NCBI GenBank assembly: GCA_030268105.1
Contig: BSDZ01000022.1
Span: forward strand, 2,025,001-2,089,000
Length of the DNA stretch: 64,000 bases
Source: Volvox africanus
Lineage: Eukaryota; Chlorophyta; Chlorophyceae; Chlamydomonadales; Volvocaceae
Direction: 5' to 3'
Part shown: piece by piece, positions 23,663 to 45,937 of the stretch
Position numbering within the stretch: the stretch's first letter is position 1
How the letters are laid out: each line of letters begins with the position of its first letter
Made by a program: the position numbers and the translations under genes
The notes under the pieces: model-generated
Database searches by the model: none
Told to the model about the DNA's origin: nothing
What the model saw: the letters and a program-made list of their open reading frames with translations, nothing else

Positions 23663-24923
23663 GGGCCTGGCTGCAGCAGCAAGTAATTAATGTATGAAAC
23701 AGATGGCATCTCTTCCGCTCCGAAACCTTCCTTAGGACTGACCCACCAGGATCTACGTTGTGAAGAAAACAGCCCCCATTCAAGAACACCCCGAGATACT
23801 TGGGTGGTGGGGGCGTGGAACTTCAAACTGTGCGTGCCGCCTTCATTTTATGCCATAGTACGGCCGCCGCACAGCTGAAGTCTATATTGGATATTAAACG
23901 AAAAACATTCATATTTGAAGGAAACAAGGCTGCATGTAGCCGCCTTCGACCGATGAGCGTTGGTCCACGAATGTCGTCATCCAAGAACAGTCAATCCGCT
24001 GCTCCTATCCAGGCCCCTCGGAAGGGGAGGTCCAAACCCATGCTAGGCAGGCCCATGAGGGGTTTCAAACCCTAGCTAGGCAGGCCCATATTCGAGATAA
24101 GATAGTTGCTGATTACTTATTTCTGATTAACCTTATATGCAGACTTTGTGGTTCTAATAATAGCATAGATGTCGCCTCTATCTGTGATGAGCTGTATTCG
24201 ACAATTTCATTCTAACATCCCAGTTTCTTTGATATTCGGAGCTAAATAATTTTTTGACGTCGGATTTGCGTCTATGTTATGTATCTTTATCATTCCGTCA
24301 TAGCGCGAATACAATAATATATAAAAATAATGTACATATTCAAAACATATTGTTATGCTATACTTGATTAGTACATGATATCACTTCATCTTGTGTCATC
24401 TGCCATGTGTTATGTTATGTTATATTGCGATTTCATACATTCACACAATACGTACATGCACAATTATTTGTTTGAAACTCTCATTGTGAGCTGCCAGCAG
24501 CCACCCGACTCAGGACCCTGGCGTTATGAGCTACAGCAGATGTAGATAGGGATTTGCCGTATCATATATATACATAATAATTTTGGCTATATGTCCGAGA
24601 TCCAGCCGTACACCAACTACACCAACACCAGCTGCCCAACCACGCATCCCGTATATCGGCATATCGCATATCGATAAACACTGATATTGATATTGATGAT
24701 ACGATATGATATTGATTAATTTTTATCGGTGACATACATAATAAACACATCCTTACTCTTCTATCTGTCTCTCCATCTGGGAGCTGGTGGGGTTAGCTGA
24801 GGCTCTGCTACTTTAGCCAGTAGTCAGGCTTGAGGCTCGTGAGGTCTGTGTCCCCTTGCTGGATGAGCGAGGGGAGGAGTGCACGGCAGGACGAATAGAC
24901 TAAGCCGTGATTCAGCCCGGTGA

Positions 24924-25006
24924 GGCCCCCTGGTAGGTGCTTGTGCTCTCAGGGCAAGTCGACCAAAATGTAACGCCCGTTCATACATACATGCATATGT
25001 ACGAAC
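24924..25006 (-). repeat. dispersed repeat family A, copy 2
   Basis: Reverse complement of copy 1 (8502-8584) with two mismatches in 83 bp by eye. The near identity suggests recent dispersal. Confidence 0.8.
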
Positions 25007-27462
25007 TAACATTCACCAGCATGTACGTACGTACCCACGGAAATGCACGTACGTACATGCCTCATCCAGCATGCATCGTAACCATCATTACCAATGGGCC
25101 CACCGATTCTGCTCTGCGTGAGTTGTATTGCGATATCATATACATAAATAATTACATATTTATATTTAGATAGATTCTCCCTTTTCATGTGTCAATTATA
25201 TGTGCTATATGAGCTAATCTATATACGGGCATTCACTCCCAAATACCAACACACTGTCTAGTTAAGCCGCTTAGCTTTGTGTGTCATCAATGGAGCTCCT
25301 GCTGGCTTATTAGCTAGAATGTGATGGCCGCGCGCTTCCTTGTGCGGACATCATATTCGTCCCCATCGGGTCGTGTGTTCATGCACATCGCCGGGCATGA
25401 AAGCCAACCCCCTCTGAAACACCAATTCATTCATTCATTCGCAAGCAAGCATTAATCAATCAGCATCTACATGCCAGTAGTAGTCAGTCAATCTGGTCAA
25501 ACAAATATTCTGTTGTACATACGACACATTCGACCTGCTGGTTTCGTTTGTTAGCCCTTTCCGCCAGCGCAGTGAAAGTCAATCATCATCATCAGCAGCA
25601 GCAGCAGCATCCAGCATTCGTCAACTTCGGTGCGCGCAAATTAAAGTAATAAGCTGGACTTCGGGACTTCTAATCGACCATTTTGGCACCTGATAACATG
25701 TCATTGTATGTCGTTCTTCTCCCTTCTCCCTTCTCCCTTCGTTTATCCAGCAATTTTATGTCACATAATAAAGCGACGTCACGGTGACCAATCACCCGTT
25801 TCAACCACTTCTATAAAACAAACGGAAATGCACTTCAGCATCCTCCGCCTTTGCTTGCAAGCAATGACTCAATCGACTAACGCAACATTACGTTCGCATG
25901 TGAAATATACATGCATATACGGGAAAAATGATGTCCCACAGAGGGAGCTATAATAATCTATCTACCCATCTACTTATCGATCTGTCTATCTATCTGGTTG
26001 GGATCATGGAATGAACAAACAAACTACCCTTCCCCAGCCGAACACCCAACCTGTACGTGGTGGAAACTGAACAGATCAACAACCGGTCGCGCTCACCTGC
26101 GTAAGTATGAACATACGTACGGATATCCGTACTTCACTTCAAAAAGCTACTTTCTCCGATATCGTATGTACGTATGTCTCCCTACCACCAAACCACACAG
26201 AACAACAAAAGATCGCATAAGGGAGGTATAGTGCTATATAAAGTTCCCAGTGCGTTAACCACAACATAATTTCACACGTGCTGCCCTTGCATGTGATGTG
26301 CCGTACACCGTACATCGTACATTGTACATTCCCTGCAGTACGCCTATGATAGCCCACAGGTAATAGTGTGTGTTATGCCTTCAGCCGTGCACAGGCCATC
26401 GTACGGGTATGGGTATCAGTCAAGCAACCTTGACCAAGACAGATAGCACACAAGGTGACGGACTGACGAGCAGATAGACAAACCGGCAGCAGCGCACCAG
26501 GCCGCCTCGAGCCCTAGCTAGGAAATCTACGCCAAAGCCATACCACAACCACCAAAATAATATTCACCCAAATACGTGCTGATCTCTATCCAACCCCTAC
26601 CACAAAAACAAGTCATCCGTGACGCAGTGGTATAGCTTTTGGAAAGACTTACGGAGAAACAGCAAGACAATATGGCACTGTACGGCACTGTACGTGTCGT
26701 ACGGTACAGCATCTGAATGTGCGTGCATACATGCATCAGTTCAAACTCTCGATGGCCGCCAATAGATTTAATCTTCCAAGTGCAGTACCATTGGCGGCTG
26801 GCTGTGGCCGGACAGTCGTACATCGCAAGCTTAAGTGTATGTATGTGTGTGCGGAGATGGGGCCTTAGCAAACGAAAAGCTTCTAAAAGAAGTCCGCTCC
26901 AGGGTTTGCGAAAAGCATTTCATTGGCAAGAAACGGCATTCCTCTGCCAATGAACTTTCCGCTCCAGCCCCTTACCTCCGATGTATATCGTGTCTACGTT
27001 TGTGGCTACCCTTGCGTGTATTGCGTATCCGTGGATTTCAGTACGGATACGTACTACTCCGAAAACAAAAGGTCGAAAGAGGAACTGTCCCCGCTCCCTC
27101 CCCAACTGACTAACGGGGCCCCGGCCCCCAGTCCCCGGCCCCCGGCCCCCGGCGCCACCCTTCCGCTGCACTGCGTCACCGCTCTGGAAAAACGCATCAC
27201 GCCTACCATGTACGACCTAAATAAGACCCATTACAGCGCTTGCCTTACATCGATACATCATCACAGCGCTGTCATCACCATCGGGTGTCCATACAGCAAT
27301 TTCGTTTCTCGTCAACTCCCGCTTGCTTCTGCTGCTTGGCAGGCAAATAAACCAACTAACCGATTGAATAACTGACAAAGGTAGGCAAATAGCCAGGCGG
27401 ACTGATGGCCACCAGCGCTCGTCCCTCCCTCTCACTTAGCCGGCAGTCCAATCTCACACATA

Positions 27463-27469
27463 TGTGTAC

Positions 27470-27548
<79 letters not shown>

Positions 27549-27601
27549 TAGACATACACATAGACATACACATAGACATACACATACACATATACATATA
27601 C

Positions 27602-27698
<97 letters not shown>

Positions 27699-27708
27699 TA
27701 CATTACAC

Positions 27709-27745
<37 letters not shown>

Positions 27746-27792
27746 TAGACATACACATACCCATACCCATACACATACCCATACCCATACCC

Positions 27793-27835
<43 letters not shown>

Positions 27836-27845
27836 TACATTACAC

Positions 27846-27930
<85 letters not shown>

Positions 27931-27953
27931 TAAACATAAACATAAACATATAC

Positions 27954-27996
<43 letters not shown>

Positions 27997-28001
27997 TATA
28001 C

Positions 28002-28080
<79 letters not shown>

Positions 28081-28085
28081 TATAC

Positions 28086-28116
<31 letters not shown>

Positions 28117-28250
28117 TACGCACACACATGCACATATACATACACATACACATACACACACACATGCACATACACACGTGCACATACACACGTGCACATA
28201 CACACATGCACATACACACACACAAATACATACACAAACATGTATACACA
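27463..28250. repeat. ACACAT hexanucleotide satellite array
   Basis: About 790 bp of CACATA units with occasional CCCATA, GACATA and AACATA variants, ending in CACACATGCACATA variants. It lies downstream of the membrane-protein gene. The large Cys/Met/Val/Tyr reading frames are repeat translation. Confidence 0.95.
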
Positions 28251-29170
28251 CATACACACACGGCCTGGCTTCCTGGTGGCCAGCCGTCATATCTCCCCAT
28301 AGCTCCTCTCCCGCCTGATACCTGTCTTATCAATCGGGATATTTTGCCTGGCTCCCTTAATTTGGAACAAAAATCCGTCTCACATGTGGCTAGCTACTAA
28401 ATGGTAGCCGATGGCCCGCTCTGCCCACGGTATTTTTCTCGTGACTAATGCTTGTTAGTGACTAATTTAGTGACTCGTTTTGCCAAAAGCAAAAGCCCTG
28501 GCTTCGGATCTTCGATCAGCGGCGGAGTTTCCACCCTCCTTCATCGTCCTTCGTGAATGGCATCCGAAGACATTTGCTGCCGGCCGGTGCTGGCCATCGC
28601 GCTCACTGGCTCGCTCCCCCGGGGTCACCCAAATGGCAGGGGCGGGGTGTGTGTGTTAAACTGCTCTGTGGGTTCTTATGAACCATGGGTTTGCCAGTGA
28701 CATCACCGGGCCCCCTAACCCCGCCATCCCGTCCGTGGGAGGACCCATGGGCCCTATATGTTAGTCATGTGACCCATAGATCTGACCATTCTTATCCATC
28801 ATTGCCTTCCTGCGGATATGTTGGGGGATCTGTTAGTGGATCCGTTGCCCAACTGTCAGTCCGTTTGTTATTTTCTTTCCAACATTCGGAAACTCCCCTA
28901 GGCGTCAAGCGCCAACACGCACACAGCGGAATGCAGCCGACGTTTACCGCGGCCATTTTTCAACACCAAAACACCGCCAAGTTTTTTAGGCCAGAAAGAT
29001 GGCAGGAAGGTTGCGGTGCTTTAAGAGGACGAGGACAGCGCGAAGGCAGCTGAAAAGGAGGAAGGGGGTTCCGGTGTCGCCGCCAAAACGTCACCGCTAG
29101 GACGTGCGTTGACCGGTCGCACAGGGCATGCGGGGATTCGACATGCTGGGTTTCGCGGATCTCTCCATCT
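28251..29170. other. spacer; probable 3' flank of the minus-strand membrane-protein gene
   Basis: No exon recognised. It follows the stop of the minus-strand gene at 29171, so part of it is probably that gene's 3' untranslated region. No clear TGTAA signal was located. Confidence 0.4.
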
Positions 29171-38440
<9,270 letters not shown>

Positions 38441-39627
38441 GAAGGTCTTACGGGACCCTGAGGTAGCTCGCTATGACAACTGTATAAGAAAGAAAAGTAC
38501 CAGGAACATGCACATGCCTAACAATTTAGATGAAATAAGCGGTTTTAAGTTATCTTGAATCAGTAATAAGCTGTAAGCAAAGCTATCTGGATCGAAGACC
38601 CGTCGTACAACATTTTTGTCTCATGCCTTTAATGGGTTTGAACCTGGTTTATCGCAAATTTATAGGTCACATGCATCGTCGTTTAAATAAAGGCAATGCG
38701 GCAGCTGCGATCGCCACGGCAGCAGGGGGATAAGCTTATAACCGTCACGACGACGATCCATCCCTACCTACCTACACAACGATCCATGAAGTAGCCTAAG
38801 GAAGCCAGTTTGGTTGTTGGTAACCCCACGGGTATATTCTCCATAATAGTTTTGCCTGGCAAAGCCCGCCGGCTTCCTCGTTGTTGTATCCCTACCGGTT
38901 TGGTCGCGATCGCAAACTGGCTTTTTCTTTGGCTGGCATACGCTCAATGGGAGCTCCATTAGAAAGCTCAATGCTCCCGAATGCTCCATCTGTGCAGGCA
39001 TTCAATGACCGCCTGCAATCAGTTGATCCCAGTGCTGTGCCCAGGGCAACCGTGTTCTTCGCAACGAGCAACGGAAGGTGCACATGTACACGCAGGCACG
39101 CAGCTAGCCGTGATGTACCCATGCACCCGGCCCTGATGCATGACAGGAGTGAGCGCGGCATGGGCTCGTTGATGAACCGCTTCTCTCTCAGGAGGCAGGA
39201 GGCAGGTGGCAGGAGGCAGGGTTTAGGGTGTTTTAGGGTGTTAACCCCTATCCATACTGTGGCCGCTTATGGTTAGACTTTACATTTCTTTTGCATGCTT
39301 GGCTTGCCATACTATTGTCAGTCATCAGCTGCTACTGCTTGCCATAGATTGGTGTCGGTGTTCTTGCAAAGAATATGAGCACAATTCCAGCAATCAATAT
39401 TGCTTGTGGTAAATCAACAAGCAAGCCACTTGTTTATGTTTTCAGGAAGGAAGGGGCAAACATACTTGGTTTGTTTATACTGCCAAAGGTGTCATTTCCT
39501 TATGTTATCACCATCCATAACCAGGACCATATTTGACTGTTACATATTACACAAAGATGTTGCAGGTTTATGGATGGACATATGTTTTACGGCGTCCGTT
39601 TATACGCAGGCTCTGCTTACGGGTTCC
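38441..39627. other. intergenic; upstream region of membrane-protein gene
   Basis: No exon recognised. A short telomere-like GGGTTTAGGGTGTTTTAGGG motif lies at about 39219-39243. The left flank of the copia insertion, including its GTTCC target copy (39623-39627), ends this stretch. Confidence 0.5.
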
Positions 39628-39870
39628 TGTTGAAATGCAGACTACCGTACATAAGGAAGCCTGGCGTTATTACGAGAAAGTATTCGTTACATAGTATCCG
39701 ATAGTCATAAGAAAACTTGATAGTTCGGTCCGGAGTTGGCACAAATAGTTTCACGTATAGTACTACCGATGGGACGAGCGCGGGTTCGCTAGTGTACTGC
39801 CTTGTACAATAACTCAAATAACGCTATGCTATAACGGATCGCGACAAATCGCAACTGATACGTGATAACA
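39628..39870 (-). repeat. copia 3' LTR (left copy)
   Basis: 243 bp with ends TGTT...AACA. It is paired with 43598-43845. On the element strand it is the downstream LTR; a short purine run (CGGGAAGCG) precedes it as a possible polypurine tract. Confidence 0.9.
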
Positions 39871-40616
39871 CGCTTCCCGAAATGTTCCTAGCAACAAGCG
39901 ACAAAAGATAAGATCAACCATGAAACCGAAAATTCCGAATGCCCAATCGAGCTTGCCCAAAACAAACTCCGAATGCTCACTTCGCCAACCCCATAGGCTT
40001 AATGCATTTCTCGAACTTAATTTCTCTTAGCGCCTTCATCAGCACATCTGCCACACATCACATCTTCTGTCGAGCAGTTAGACAGCGAAACTCCCTTCCT
40101 AGATACTCGCTCCCGCACTTGGTGATGCTGGACGTCGATGTGTTTGGAATGGACCGACATTATCGGGTTGCTCCCCAGGCTCATCTTCCCCTGGGAATCC
40201 ATCCGAATCTCTACAGCATCTGATCCCAAGCCCAACTCTCTCACCAACTTGTGAAGCCAAAGAGCCTCCCGTGCTGCTGTTGCCGTGGCCTGATACTCTG
40301 CCTCCACTTACGAAACTGCCACCATGCACTGCAGCTGGCTATTCCAGCTTATAGCTGCTCCGCCTAGCAGAAACACGTGGCCTGTTGTAGATCTCCGAGT
40401 GGCCTGGTCTCCATTCCCAGGAAGACTCTCGCCTCCCCAAGGTCTCGAATCTTGAAGGCTTGCCCGATTGCTGCCTTCACCTTCTTGATGAGCTCCTCGT
40501 CGTCTGAGGTGATGACGATGTCGTCAACATGCACCAGCAGGTAGACGGTCTCCTCGTCACTCTTGATGTGCAGAGCTGGGTTGTGTTGTATCTCTCCTTC
40601 TTCACTCATGCACTAG

Positions 40617-41258
40617 ATCTGCACGTCTGGGTGTTGGATTATAGTGCCACGTGCTTACGAACAGCCAAGCACTTCAATGCGAGTGATGTGACAGCGGAAG
40701 ACTTAAGAGCAAGGAAAGATCCAACTTACAACGATTTACAATTGTGCAAGAAGAGTAGGCCGTCAGACCCCGCGGGCAGGGTTCATCATACGGCTGATGG
40801 TGATGTGCTTAAAATAGCTCAGGCCGATAATAAATGGATATAACGTACGTATGTCAATGAGATGGAGTTAAGTGCGCGAGTACTTATCCAAAGTAGTCGA
40901 CGAGTAGACATCGGCCGCCTAGAGACCGATGTCTACTCGTCGACTACTTTGGATAAGTACTCGCGTACTGCTGTCAAAACACTATTCTGATTATCGTGTA
41001 ATTCATGAGATAAATCGATGCAACGTATGCAAGGTGCGGAGTTGCCGACTAACCATCGCGATCATCGCATTCCGTATGCACGCCTGATCCATGATACGAA
41101 TGACGTAATAATATATGAAATATTATTACTTGATGGATTATGCCATAATGGTGTCGTGCATCGATGTTGACTATAAGTCAAACATATTTGACTGATAGCA
41201 CGATGTCACAAGTGACGGTGCGGAATGTTAATCTAGCTAGATATACGCGGATATATCA
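40617..41258. mobile_element. nested insertion in the copia RT region, carrying a large palindrome
   Basis: The RT motifs on either side (YLLVHVDDI near 40520 and SIYGLKQAP near 41400) are separated by extra non-RT sequence. CACTAG occurs at both proposed borders (40611-40616 and 41259-41264), a possible 6 bp target duplication. The segment is non-coding and holds a perfect 40 bp inverted repeat. Exact borders are uncertain. Confidence 0.5.
40875..40965. repeat. perfect 40 bp inverted repeat with 11 bp loop
   Basis: The arms 40875-40914 and 40926-40965 are exact reverse complements (left arm begins CGCGAGTACTTATCC, right arm ends GGATAAGTACTCGCG). The loop is CCGCCTAGAGA. Confidence 0.95.
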
Positions 41259-43584
41259 CACTAGCATGCTTATGTCATATTTGCTCATACTTCGGTGGAC
41301 TCGAGTCTACCTCTGCATGGGCGGTGATCGAACCGTGGTACAACAGGTTGAACCCCAGCTTGTCCAGCTCAACCACTAGCTTCACATACCAGCAGCGTGG
41401 GGCCTGCTTCAGCCCGTAGATTGATCATGGACGCATGCATTCCTGTTCAGGATCCAGTGACTCGTAACCAGGCGGCTGCTCCATCCAGAGCTCCCCCTCT
41501 AGCTCCCCATTCAGGAAAGCTGTCGAAATGTCCAGCTGATGCTTTTATCAGCATCCCTTTTGCCGCTGCCACCGCCAGCAGCATACAAAGCCAAGCAAAG
41601 CGTGAGGTCGGAGTGAATAGCTCCCCATAATCAATCCCTGTGTAGTATCCTGGGGTATCTAAGGCTAATATCCAGGATGTTCAGGAAACTGTGCTGGCGG
41701 GATGCCCCTGTGCCTCTGTGGCACCGCTGTCTGGCTGCCACTGGTAGATGCACCACGGTTCACTTCAGCCACCCCCCGTGGCCGGTATACCTCCACCGCT
41801 CCCTGGTGGCAGAACCCCACCAGCCTCCTCGACATCCTCCTCATTTTTATTGTCGGAATCCTCATACCTGCCTCCAATGGCTGCCTCATCAAACTTGACT
41901 GCCGAGTGGACACCAATGACATTGTTGAACAGGATGCTATACTGCCTCCCTTGCTCGTACCCGACCAGCACCCCTTCCTGATTTATGGGTTGCAGCTTGT
42001 TCAGCTTTTCCACACATGCGCATATGCGGTGCAGCCAAAAACTCTCAAATGGCTTTCATCCGGCTTCACACACATGAACGCCTTATAGGGTGTTAATGTC
42101 ACCCCCACGACCAGTGAACATTATGCAAGAGATTCACCATAGCCATGACCTCTGCCCAGAGCTTCTGTGGCAGTCCAGACTCTGCCAGCATCGTCCGGGT
42201 CTTCTCCAACAGTGTCCTGTTGAGGTCCTCCCCAGCCCTATTCTGCTCTGGTGAGTACTCTCTGGTCGTACCATGGGTAATCCCTTTCTCGCCGAAGTAG
42301 GCGCCTATGATTGAGTTGAGGAACTCGGTCCCACAATGTGTGTGCACGTCCTTCACACGATGGGCAGGCATGTTCTCCAGGGCCTCAATCATGATCTTGA
42401 ATTTTTCGCACTGTGTCCTTGGTCTCCGTAAACACAACTGTGGAGAAGCCCATGCAGTCAGCCAACAGTGTAGTCACGTACCAGGATCCACCCAGAGAAG
42501 TCTCAGGCATTGGACCAGACGTCCAGGTGAATTAGGGCCACAGGTTTTGCCGCCCTGTGTCCAGTGGATGGAAATTGCGTCTGCTTTGCATAGATGCAGG
42601 GCTCACAGACCCACGAGCTGGCTGCCTCCAGGCTTGCGTGATCCAACTCCATGCTGGTTACCATATTCTCCCAGCACACTCACTCCAGGCTTGCGTAGCC
42701 CAGGTGCCCCGAGCACCCATGCCACAGTGCTGCCCTTCAAGTCTCCTGACCCGACTGCCACACATGATCGGCCTTTGCTAGCCACACACCCTGCTGTGTC
42801 GTGGTGAATAGCGTAGAGCAGTCCCACCTTGTCTGCCCGTAGGATGGTCCCCTTCACCTGCATAGACGTTGTTGAGCTTGATCTTCAGCCCTTTAACTGT
42901 ATTGCTCCACATGGTGTACCGACCAATGTGTGTTGGCTGATGTCTTGAGCCATCATAGCTAGCCACCGCAAACATCTTCTCCGGCTGCACAGCTCACATG
43001 TCCTCCAGTTCTGACCACTTGTGCGAAGTCCAGCTCGCCGTCCCGCATGGTGAGATCTGTCATGACCACGTGGTATTTACTGGGAAGCCCTTTCATAACG
43101 ATTGTTGAGAGCTCCATCTGTGAGCGCATGTCCCACATCCAGCAGATCCAACTGCAGCTGTCAAGCGCGGCTGATGTAGGCTGGCAGCTCCTCTCCGTTG
43201 GCCATTCTAAAATTTCTAAGCTCCTGCCAACGTGCTTTTCTCATGCTGCAGGTCGACGCAACGTAGCCGCGAAAGCGTCCCAGGCGGCTTCACATTTGCC
43301 GCCCGAACAATAGTTTGGAGGTGATGGTTCTTGACATTCTTGGCCATCGTGCCCTTGACCTTAACGGAGATGATAACATCCGCCCCTGCAATAGATGCAT
43401 GTAGTAGGGTGCACCTGTATCCAAGCTCCTCACACAACAACTGGAATCACAGCTTCCAAGTAGAATACTTGTGGAGATCTAGTGGCTCGTCCAGCCTATC
43501 TTTTCCAATTGTGAAGACCTATAAAGGTGAAGATCGACACTAAAGATGAGCAAAATATGTCAGGCTCTGCGACCCACGTTGGCC

Positions 43585-43597
43585 GGGGCTCATAACC
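43585..43597 (-). promoter_or_regulatory. copia primer binding site, half-tRNA (initiator Met anticodon arm) type
   Basis: Directly next to the 5' LTR, the + strand reads GGGGCTCATAACC. GGGCTCATAACC is the anticodon stem-loop of initiator methionine tRNA (anticodon CAU), not its 3' end. Priming from an internally cut tRNA-iMet is known for Drosophila copia. Confidence 0.65.
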
Positions 43598-43845
43598 TGT
43601 TGAAATATAGACTACCGGACATAAGGAAGCCTGATGTTACTATGAGAAAGTATTGTTACATAGTATCCGATGATTATAAGAAGACTTGATAGTTCGGTCC
43701 GGAGTTAGCACAAATAGTTTCACGTATAGCACTACAGATGGGACGAGTGCGGGTTCCGCTAGCGTACTGCCGAGTACAGCTCCAACAACGCGCTTGTTGC
43801 TAGAAGGATCGCTACAAATCCCAACTGATGCATCATTTGATAACA
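43598..43845 (-). repeat. copia 5' LTR (right copy)
   Basis: 248 bp with TGTT...AACA ends. On the element strand this is the upstream LTR, so it would have held the promoter. Confidence 0.9.
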
Positions 43846-45207
43846 GTTCCCAACTAGGGCTTCCATTTTTACTGTTACCCCGGTTTACGGGTCCAAGTCC
43901 CCCAAATATTATTATTATTACATTACTCCGGCCGAAGCCTGGCGTGTTTTAAGGGGGAGAAGGCACTGAGGGGGGTTGTTCCCCCCTATACTCCTAACTC
44001 CACCGCTATCCCGGTTGATCGTCCATCTTCTCCGACCAACGTTGAACCTATTATCGCTAGGCCGCACGCCGCATTATCGCTGTGGGACACGGCCAGTTAC
44101 TGCAACCTGCCGGAGTACGGCTCTCCTGTGTTCCATACTAGATCTATGTCATCGCAACTATGATCAGGCGCTCTCCGGAATCCATGTCATGCTCGGGCTC
44201 CAGCCAGCTCCGGCAGCCTTGTCGGACTTGTCAGCTCCTTTAGCCTTGACTCGTTGATACAGCCGCCACTTGAAGGTCCGTCACAAGCCACATTCCCGTC
44301 TCTGACCTCATCCTTCATTCCGATGCTCGATCTAGCACCATCCCACCACACCATCGCCTAGGATGAACAACCGTGACCATTTGCCAACCTATCGATGGGA
44401 TCGGGGGCAGGACAAGTCCCCCAAATACGGATAGACCTGCATTTACGGGCCCAAGTCTTTCCCCGAGTGGCATCAATAGGTTGATCCGATTGACCACTGC
44501 ATGATCGCTGTAATTGATTAAATTACAAGTTAGTACGGCATAAGTGAGACATCACTCGCGTCCAGCAGGCCGCTGCCCTCACAGTCCTGGTACCTACCCC
44601 GCACTGCTATTATTACTGCCGGGCAGGTACGTACATTCATGCATGGCGTGAAGGAGAGATCAATGTACGTGTTACCAAATTTGTTGTTACAGCTGCTATT
44701 TAGCTGTAAGTATTTTTTTAATGTAGTTACACACTCAAATCATCAATGCTGCTATTAATTTGAAGCAGTGGGTTATATTTATGTGGACGTGTGTGTGATG
44801 TGGGGCGATGATATGGCTAGTGTGTCATATATCATTACAATTTACAGTAGTTATTTCGATGTATTATTGGCACCAACAAGGGGCAGAAGTAATAAACAAG
44901 GTTTCTCAGTCAAAATGACATACACAATATGATAATTCAAGCAATCATATAAATACTTATTTGTTCATTGCGAAGGGGTGTAACATGAATACCCGAGCGA
45001 GTTAGTGACATGTTGCCACGCACTATTTAAAAACCATGCATTCATATCATTATCTAGCTTGCTTAAATGAAACGATCAACTGCAATGCTGAACGTCAGCA
45101 GTACATAGCACCTGAATGAAGGTACCCGCTGGCTGAATCATATTAGAAATTTCCTATCAGGCCAACAGTTCTGTTAGGTTCCATTTGAAGGCATAGATAA
45201 TTTGCAT

Positions 45208-45260
45208 CATCATCATCATCATCATCATCATCATTATCATCATCATCATCATCATCATCC
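45208..45260. repeat. CAT trinucleotide repeat
   Basis: Seventeen or so CAT units with one TAT variant. Confidence 0.9.
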
Positions 45261-45817
45261 GCACAAGCAAGCAAGCAAGCTGCTCACGGGCCCAAGCAAA
45301 GCGAGAAAAGCCCTGCTTGCTTGCCAGAAGATATAATCAGCAGCCCGTCCCCAGCAATAAATAATTGCTTCACAGGATTGCTTCCGACGTTAGCGATGCG
45401 AGTGCATGCATGCATCACTGCTCCTTATAATCAGAGTCGTTGTCACCCAATGCACATCCACGCATTTTCGGCATTCCTTCTTTATGCTTCTGGTTCACAC
45501 CATTGATCCATTTGCTCGGTGATGCATCCCATGAATGCGTGTATGTCATTGCAAATGAAGGACAAGTAGGCAGGAATACATCAGCAGCAGAATTATTAAT
45601 CAATCATCAGTTAGTATTTAAATGCAGACGGACCTAAGCCCAGCCAGCTTGATGCTTTAAAAATATTGTTGTTATTCTAACTATTCTACAATATGACCAC
45701 TTATGGATGGGGGGGTCACGTGGCAGGTCCAACCCGGGTTTTAACCAACCAGAAACCAGAAACAGCGACCAAGTTAAACATGCCCGGTTGTGTTGTGCTG
45801 TTTCCGGCTGTGTTTGC

Positions 45818-45937
45818 CTGCCCAGTGTAGTATCCTACGGTATCTACGGGTAGTGCCCAGGATGGACCGTGTATGGTCATCTTCCGATTGGGCCTTTGCG
45901 TAGGCAGACACAACAGAGATACAACACCCAGCCAGCC
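45818..45937 (-). repeat. dispersed repeat family C, copy 2
   Basis: Reverse-complement partner of 21803-21923, with only a handful of differences over about 118 bp. Confidence 0.8.

Larger units (their letters stand above)
20846..27462. other. intergenic region with dispersed repeats, no confident gene
   Basis: About 6.6 kb without a recognisable exon. It holds copies of repeat families C (21803-21923), B (23578-23662) and A (24924-25006), short direct repeats of CTAGGCAGGCCCAT near 24030-24090, and scattered TACGTACGT runs. Short open frames such as 21420-21989 and 26923-27375 overlap repeats or have no family features. Confidence 0.5.
40017..43430 (-). pseudogene. copia gag-pol relic (gag, integrase, reverse transcriptase, RNase H)
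   Basis: Fragments in several frames on the minus strand. Gag: GLPSKYHVVMTDLTM near 43060-43100. Integrase zinc-region-like WHGCSGHLGYASL near 42690-42720 and catalytic-core segment HCGTEFLNSIIGAYFGEKG near 42300-42345. RT: DISTAFLNGEL and SIYGLKQAPRCWYVKL near 41370-41520, and YLLVHVDDIVITSDD near 40495-40545. RNase H: VEAEYQATATAAREALWLHK with stop at 40017. The junction after FLGME near 40415 runs straight into TRRSTTGHVFLL, so roughly 100 residues normally found between them are missing. An in-frame TAA sits just before VEAEYQA. Several frameshifts are present. It is a dead copy. Confidence 0.88.
39628..43845 (-). mobile_element. copia-type LTR retrotransposon (degenerate, full-length structure)
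   Basis: The element is bounded by LTRs (39628-39870 and 43598-43845) that start TGTTGAAAT and end GATAACA on the + strand. It is flanked by a perfect 5 bp target duplication GTTCC (39623-39627 and 43846-43850). Gene order on the minus strand is gag, integrase, reverse transcriptase, RNase H, which is the Ty1/copia order. LTRs differ at roughly a fifth of positions by eye, so the insertion is old. Reading frames are broken, an internal RT to RNase H deletion is visible, and an unrelated segment is inserted at 40617-41258. It is not expected to be autonomous. Confidence 0.92.

Noticed and set aside
25322..25400. Possible tRNA-like SINE head (GATGGCCGCGCGC ... GTGTTCATGCAC)
   Set aside because: A and B boxes are weak and no second copy was found in the window.
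27463..28250. CRISPR-like regular repeats
   Set aside because: Simple hexamer tandem without unique spacers, in a eukaryotic nuclear genome.
27356..28333. 325-codon Cys/Met/Val/Tyr open frame
   Set aside because: Translation of the ACACAT satellite, open in several frames.
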